DNA of 16,102 nucleotides from Actinomycetota bacterium. GTDB taxonomy: Bacteria; Actinomycetota; Thermoleophilia; Gaiellales; Gaiellaceae. Location: the NCBI GenBank assembly GCA_020029625.1, contig JAIBJP010000023.1, positions 1 to 16,102 on the forward strand, in the 5' to 3' direction. Below the pieces are notes generated by a model. The model did no database searches. It saw nothing but the letters and a program-made list of their open reading frames with translations, and had not been told where the DNA came from. Both the position numbers and the translations under genes were made by a program. Shown here in pieces: positions 13,694-16,102 of the stretch (its first letter is position 1; every line of letters begins with the position of its first letter).

Positions 13694-13699
13694 AGCGTA
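13694..13699 (-). promoter_or_regulatory. Putative -10 element (TACGCT), leaderless metallo-hydrolase transcript
   Basis: The minus-strand TACGCT ends seven bases before the ATG at 13686, with no Shine-Dalgarno. It has the same geometry as the TAGCCT elements. It lies in the 45-base divergent gap shared with the small membrane protein gene. Confidence 0.5.
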
Positions 13700-13731
13700 A
13701 CGAAGGACTGTCCGACGCTGCGGCAAACCTT

Positions 13732-14175
13732 ATGGTCATGTGGCAGACCCGCACGGGCGCGTCGGCGATGGCCGTCGAGCTGGCCGCGGCCCTCCTCCTC
13801 GCCACCGCAATCTCGGACGCTCTCGGCTTCGCCGGCGCGTCGTTCTACCTTCTCGTCGCCGGCGTGCCGCTGACGGCCGCTGCGGGCCTGATCTGCTTCG
13901 CCTGTGTCGTCGATGCCATGAACGAAGGCCGGATGGACGCGCTCGGACGCCTGCAGGCAACGCTCTCCGCCCTGCTCGTCGCAACGGTTGTGATCGGGGC
14001 AGCGATCCGTGAGCCGTCGGTCGGGGCGGGTGACGTGCCGCCTTCGGCCACGGCCGTCCTAGCCTTCGGTTTCGCTCTGCTCGTTGCGCAGGCGCTGATC
14101 GCCCTCGTTCCGATTCGACGCAAGCGCCCGAAGAACGTAGGCGCGGACCGGCCGTTCCTTTCCCTTGACGGATAG
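13732..14175 (+). CDS. Small four-helix membrane protein, function unknown
   Basis: A 147-residue hydrophobic protein that I cannot assign to a named family. Predicted helices lie at about 15-33, 37-60, 75-93 and 106-127. A soluble loop VDAMNEGRMDALGRLQ (60-75) falls between helices 2 and 3, and a basic tail (PIRRKRPKN, 127-135) should be cytoplasmic. Two start codons are close together, ATG at 13732 and ATG at 13738; AAACCT at 13725-13730 lies seven bases before the second, which may therefore be the true leaderless start. The frame is open upstream to 13111, but that is the shadow of the metallo-hydrolase. The last 117 bases overlap the 3' end of the convergent cyclase gene. Confidence 0.75.
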   Translation: MVMWQTRTGASAMAVELAAALLLATAISDALGFAGASFYLLVAGVPLTAAAGLICFACVVDAMNEGRMDALGRLQATLSALLVATVVIGAAIREPSVGAGDVPPSATAVLAFGFALLVAQALIALVPIRRKRPKNVGADRPFLSLDG

Positions 14176-15429
14176 CTCCCCGAGGTCCTCGACCTCCACG
14201 TCGGCGCCGAGCGCGGCGCGAGTGGACTCGCCGACCACGACTTCGCCCGCGCGCGCCTGACCCTCGAGCCGGGCGGCCACGTTGACGGCGTCCCCCCGCA
14301 CAGTTTCCTCCCGCGCCTGCGCGGTGATGCCGACGTTGACCGGACCGGAGTTGACTCCGACCCGAAACCGTGGCCATTCGGGGTGTGCTGCAGAGACCGC
14401 CGTCACCCGGCGCTGGAAGACGAGAGCGGCGTGCGCCGCGCGGCGTTCATGGCCGGCCCCGGTGAAGTAGGCCATGACGGCGTCGCCGATCGTGCGGACG
14501 TTGCGTGCCTCGGTGCGGACGGCCGGAATTCCCGCGTCGAAATACGCGTTCAGCATGGCGGTCACGTCTCGCTCTGCGTGGGTCTCGGAGTAGCGTGTGA
14601 ACTCCTGCAGGTCGGCGAAGAGCACGCTGGCCTTTTCCTCGTGCCCCCACGTGGCGTCCTCGTAGACGTCTGCCCAGATCTCCGCCGTAGAGCCCTCGCG
14701 CTGCCACTCGCTCCACACCGCCTGCGCGAAGAGGCCGAACGCGGCGAGCATCAGCAGGTGCCATTCCCACCAGGTCAGGTGCCAGTTGCGTCCGAGGCCG
14801 ATCGCGAGCATCGCTTCGGCGAGGAGCAGGAAGGCCCCTACGGCCGCGAGCAGGAGGCGCCTTCTCCGACGGGCGTACAGCCTGACGTAGCCCGCCGCGG
14901 CCAGCGCGTACAGCGCCGCGCCGGCGGCGAAGAGGCCGAGGAGAAACGGCCCCGGGTCGTCGATCGGCTCGTCGAGTGGCGGCAAGGTCGCGAGCGAGAC
15001 CGCGGCCCACAGCGCGAGGATGAGACCGAGCGCCGCATAGAGAAGCCCTCGCCGGCCGACCAGCGAGGCGCCCCGGTCGTCGAGGTCGAGGGCCGACCAG
15101 GCCGCGACCGGCGCGGCGAGGAGGAGCCCGATCGCGGCGGCGACCTGAAAGCCGGCGTTCTTGCCCGCGAGGAGCACACCAGGCGTCGCGAGCGCATGCA
15201 GGCCGAGGAATCCCGAGGCGCAGACGAACGCGACCGACAGGCGCAGGACGCGCGCGTCTCCGCGGCGGGCGGCCGCTTCGCCTGTGAGGAACGCAAGCGC
15301 GCCCGTGATCACCCCCGTGAGGAGCACGAGCCAGAAGTGCGCGGGCTGGTTCTCCCAGTGCAGATCCAGCCGCGGCCAGGCGAGCAGGAGCGCGAGTCCC
15401 GCGAGGGGAACGGCGAGGAGGAGCGTCAG
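14059..15429 (-). CDS. Membrane-bound class III adenylate/guanylate cyclase
   Basis: A polytopic nucleotide cyclase, 456 residues if begun at the CTG at 15429, or 422 from the GTG at 15327. The CTG start gives MTLLLLAVPLAG, a complete first helix followed by PRLDLHWENQPAHFW, and forms CTGA with the upstream stop. The GTG would cut that helix off. About six or seven helices fill residues 1-240. The C-terminal class III domain (about 265-435) has metal ligands Asp273 (LFADLQEFT) and Asp316 (TIGDAVMAYF). VRGDAVNVAARLE carries Asp380, Asn383 and Arg387. The position that usually holds the adenine-selecting Lys (KxxGD) is Arg312. It should make cAMP or possibly cGMP as a homodimer at the membrane. 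The domain ends at LSVKGKERPVRAYVLRAL; the last 20 residues form a polar tail in the overlap with the opposing gene. Confidence 0.88.
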   Translation of the reverse strand: MTLLLAVPLAGLALLLAWPRLDLHWENQPAHFWLVLLTGVITGALAFLTGEAAARRGDARVLRLSVAFVCASGFLGLHALATPGVLLAGKNAGFQVAAAIGLLLAAPVAAWSALDLDDRGASLVGRRGLLYAALGLILALWAAVSLATLPPLDEPIDDPGPFLLGLFAAGAALYALAAAGYVRLYARRRRRLLLAAVGAFLLLAEAMLAIGLGRNWHLTWWEWHLLMLAAFGLFAQAVWSEWQREGSTAEIWADVYEDATWGHEEKASVLFADLQEFTRYSETHAERDVTAMLNAYFDAGIPAVRTEARNVRTIGDAVMAYFTGAGHERRAAHAALVFQRRVTAVSAAHPEWPRFRVGVNSGPVNVGITAQAREETVRGDAVNVAARLEGQARAGEVVVGESTRAALGADVEVEDLGELSVKGKERPVRAYVLRALASNRNEGDQRLRNEQSETEG

Positions 15430-16102
15430 AGAAGGGGCTGAAGCTCGCGCCGGTACTCGTCTCCCTGGAAGTCGTGCAGGTGTTGCGGTGGCAGTACGCG
15501 TTCGTCGATCTCCTCACGCTGCCGCCCGTAGACGACAGGATAGATCTCGCCTTCGGCGTTCATCTCGATCGTTACGGCGACGGAGCCGCGCTCGCAGTGA
15601 TCGAGGAAGTGCGCGAGCGGGACGATGTCAGTCGTTCCGTCCGGAAAGACCGCGCGAGCAAGGTAGCCCTTCTGGGTCCAGAGCTCCGGTGCGCACCTGA
15701 GCTCCGAGAGCAAAAAGGATGCTGTCTCGTCACGGGAGACCCGGTCCAGCTCGAGCCGGCGGCCCAGTTGCTGCGCAACCCGCCGCGCGAGGATGCGCGC
15801 GTTGTAGCGAAAGCCGCTCACCGTTCCTGAAGCGCTCCCAACTCCGTGCTTTCGAAGGCCGGCCGCGCCCTGCGTGGCGTTGCCGGCGAAATACGCGCCC
15901 GGAAGTCCGGTGCTCTCCCAGAACGGGGTCAGGGCGGGGATGCGGCCATCGCCGACGGTGGCCAACCCATGCTCCCGGAGGTCTCGTAGCGGAGTCCGGA
16001 ACCCGGTGGCCGCGATCGCTTCGTCGACCTCGAGAACCACCTCACCAGGGCGGGTCGTTCCCTGCGCGCGCAGGCGGAAGCCGTTGTTCGTGCGCTCGAT
16101 CC
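15426..16102 (-). CDS. FAD/NAD(P)-dependent oxidoreductase, C-terminal part (cut by window edge)
   Basis: The frame is open to the end of the window, so the N-terminus with its FAD-binding GxGxxG motif is not visible. About 225 residues are seen. They include the strand-plus-motif VLEVDEAIAATGFRTPL, the ATG-type motif that precedes the second half of FAD-binding in pyridine-nucleotide-disulfide-reductase-like and flavin monooxygenase-like proteins. YFAGNATQGAAGLRKHGVG, the late FAD-binding glycine segment, follows. The last 110 residues, with DETASFLLSELRCAPELW and FLDHCERGSVAVTIEMNAEG, are a domain I do not recognise. The substrate is unknown. A GTG within the frame at 16040 is not the start, because coding continues upstream of it. 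The stop overlaps the likely CTG start of the cyclase. Confidence 0.82.
   Translation of the reverse strand, partial: IERTNNGFRLRAQGTTRPGEVVLEVDEAIAATGFRTPLRDLREHGLATVGDGRIPALTPFWESTGLPGAYFAGNATQGAAGLRKHGVGSASGTVSGFRYNARILARRVAQQLGRRLELDRVSRDETASFLLSELRCAPELWTQKGYLARAVFPDGTTDIVPLAHFLDHCERGSVAVTIEMNAEGEIYPVVYGRQREEIDERVLPPQHLHDFQGDEYRRELQPLL

Noticed and set aside
13010..13726. 332-residue frame covering the metallo-hydrolase and the 93-residue gene
   Set aside because: The upstream 239 residues are Arg-rich shadow of the metallo-hydrolase, which itself has all its metal-binding motifs. Only the part from 13009 looks like protein.
14383..15441. 352-residue plus-strand frame rich in Glu and Arg
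   Set aside because: It is the mirror of the Leu/Ala-rich membrane domain of the cyclase. No coding signature of its own.
15426..16040. GTG at 16040 as the start of the oxidoreductase
   Set aside because: The frame stays open to 16102 with ordinary coding sequence, and the protein lacks its N-terminal FAD motif, so the true start lies outside the window.
1..16102. CRISPR array, tRNA genes, transposase or integrase, phage genes, attachment sites
   Set aside because: No repeat-spacer pattern, cloverleaf, transposase motif or flanking inverted repeats were seen. Gene content and base use look uniform across the window.

Overview
The window is GC-rich and densely coding. Twelve of its sixteen protein genes lie on the minus strand. 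No interval without a gene exceeds about 76 bases, and I see no tRNA, rRNA, CRISPR array, insertion sequence or prophage signal. High GC, frequent GTG starts, GTGA four-base gene overlaps, an MtrA/MtrB-like two-component pair beside a GerMN lipoprotein, and an Mrp ATPase without the CxxC motif together suggest a chromosomal segment of an actinobacterium. A deep-branching class such as Thermoleophilia is a guess. All assignments come from reading motifs; no database search was run.

Region 1 (10-3508): an SDR oxidoreductase and a YhaM-type HD-domain exoribonuclease run leftward. A DUF1015 protein and an inositol-monophosphatase-family phosphatase run rightward as a translationally coupled pair. 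The divergent promoters lie in the 43 bases between 1555 and 1599.

Region 2 (3492-9975) is the most interesting part. It is a nearly gapless seven-gene leftward run: CapA-like exported protein, MtrA-like response regulator, MtrB-like histidine kinase, GerMN-Gmad2 lipoprotein, ECF sigma factor, L,D-transpeptidase and a GNAT acetyltransferase. It reads as an envelope-sensing and wall-remodelling module. It recalls the actinobacterial mtrA-mtrB-lpqB locus, with an ECF sigma factor and a peptidoglycan cross-linking enzyme added.

Region 3 (10052-11890, rightward): the Fe-S carrier ATPase Mrp, then an unusually short Ldh_2-family dehydrogenase-like protein. Its stop codon shares a CTAG with the stop of the convergent DUF1028 gene.

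Region 4 (11887-13686, leftward): a UPF0173-like metallo-hydrolase, an unrecognised 93-residue protein and a DUF1028 protein, each overlapping the next.

Region 5 (13732-16102): a small four-helix membrane protein runs rightward into the 3' end of a leftward polytopic class III nucleotide cyclase, with a 117-base overlap. The cyclase is preceded by the 3' part of a flavin-dependent oxidoreductase that is cut by the window edge. The cyclase most likely starts at a CTG codon.

A recurring regulatory theme is a TAnnnT hexamer (TAGCCT three times, TACAAT, TACGCT) 6-8 bases before the start codon of the first gene of a unit. This is the layout expected of leaderless transcripts. Operon-internal or UTR-led genes instead use start-stop overlaps or Shine-Dalgarno sequences.
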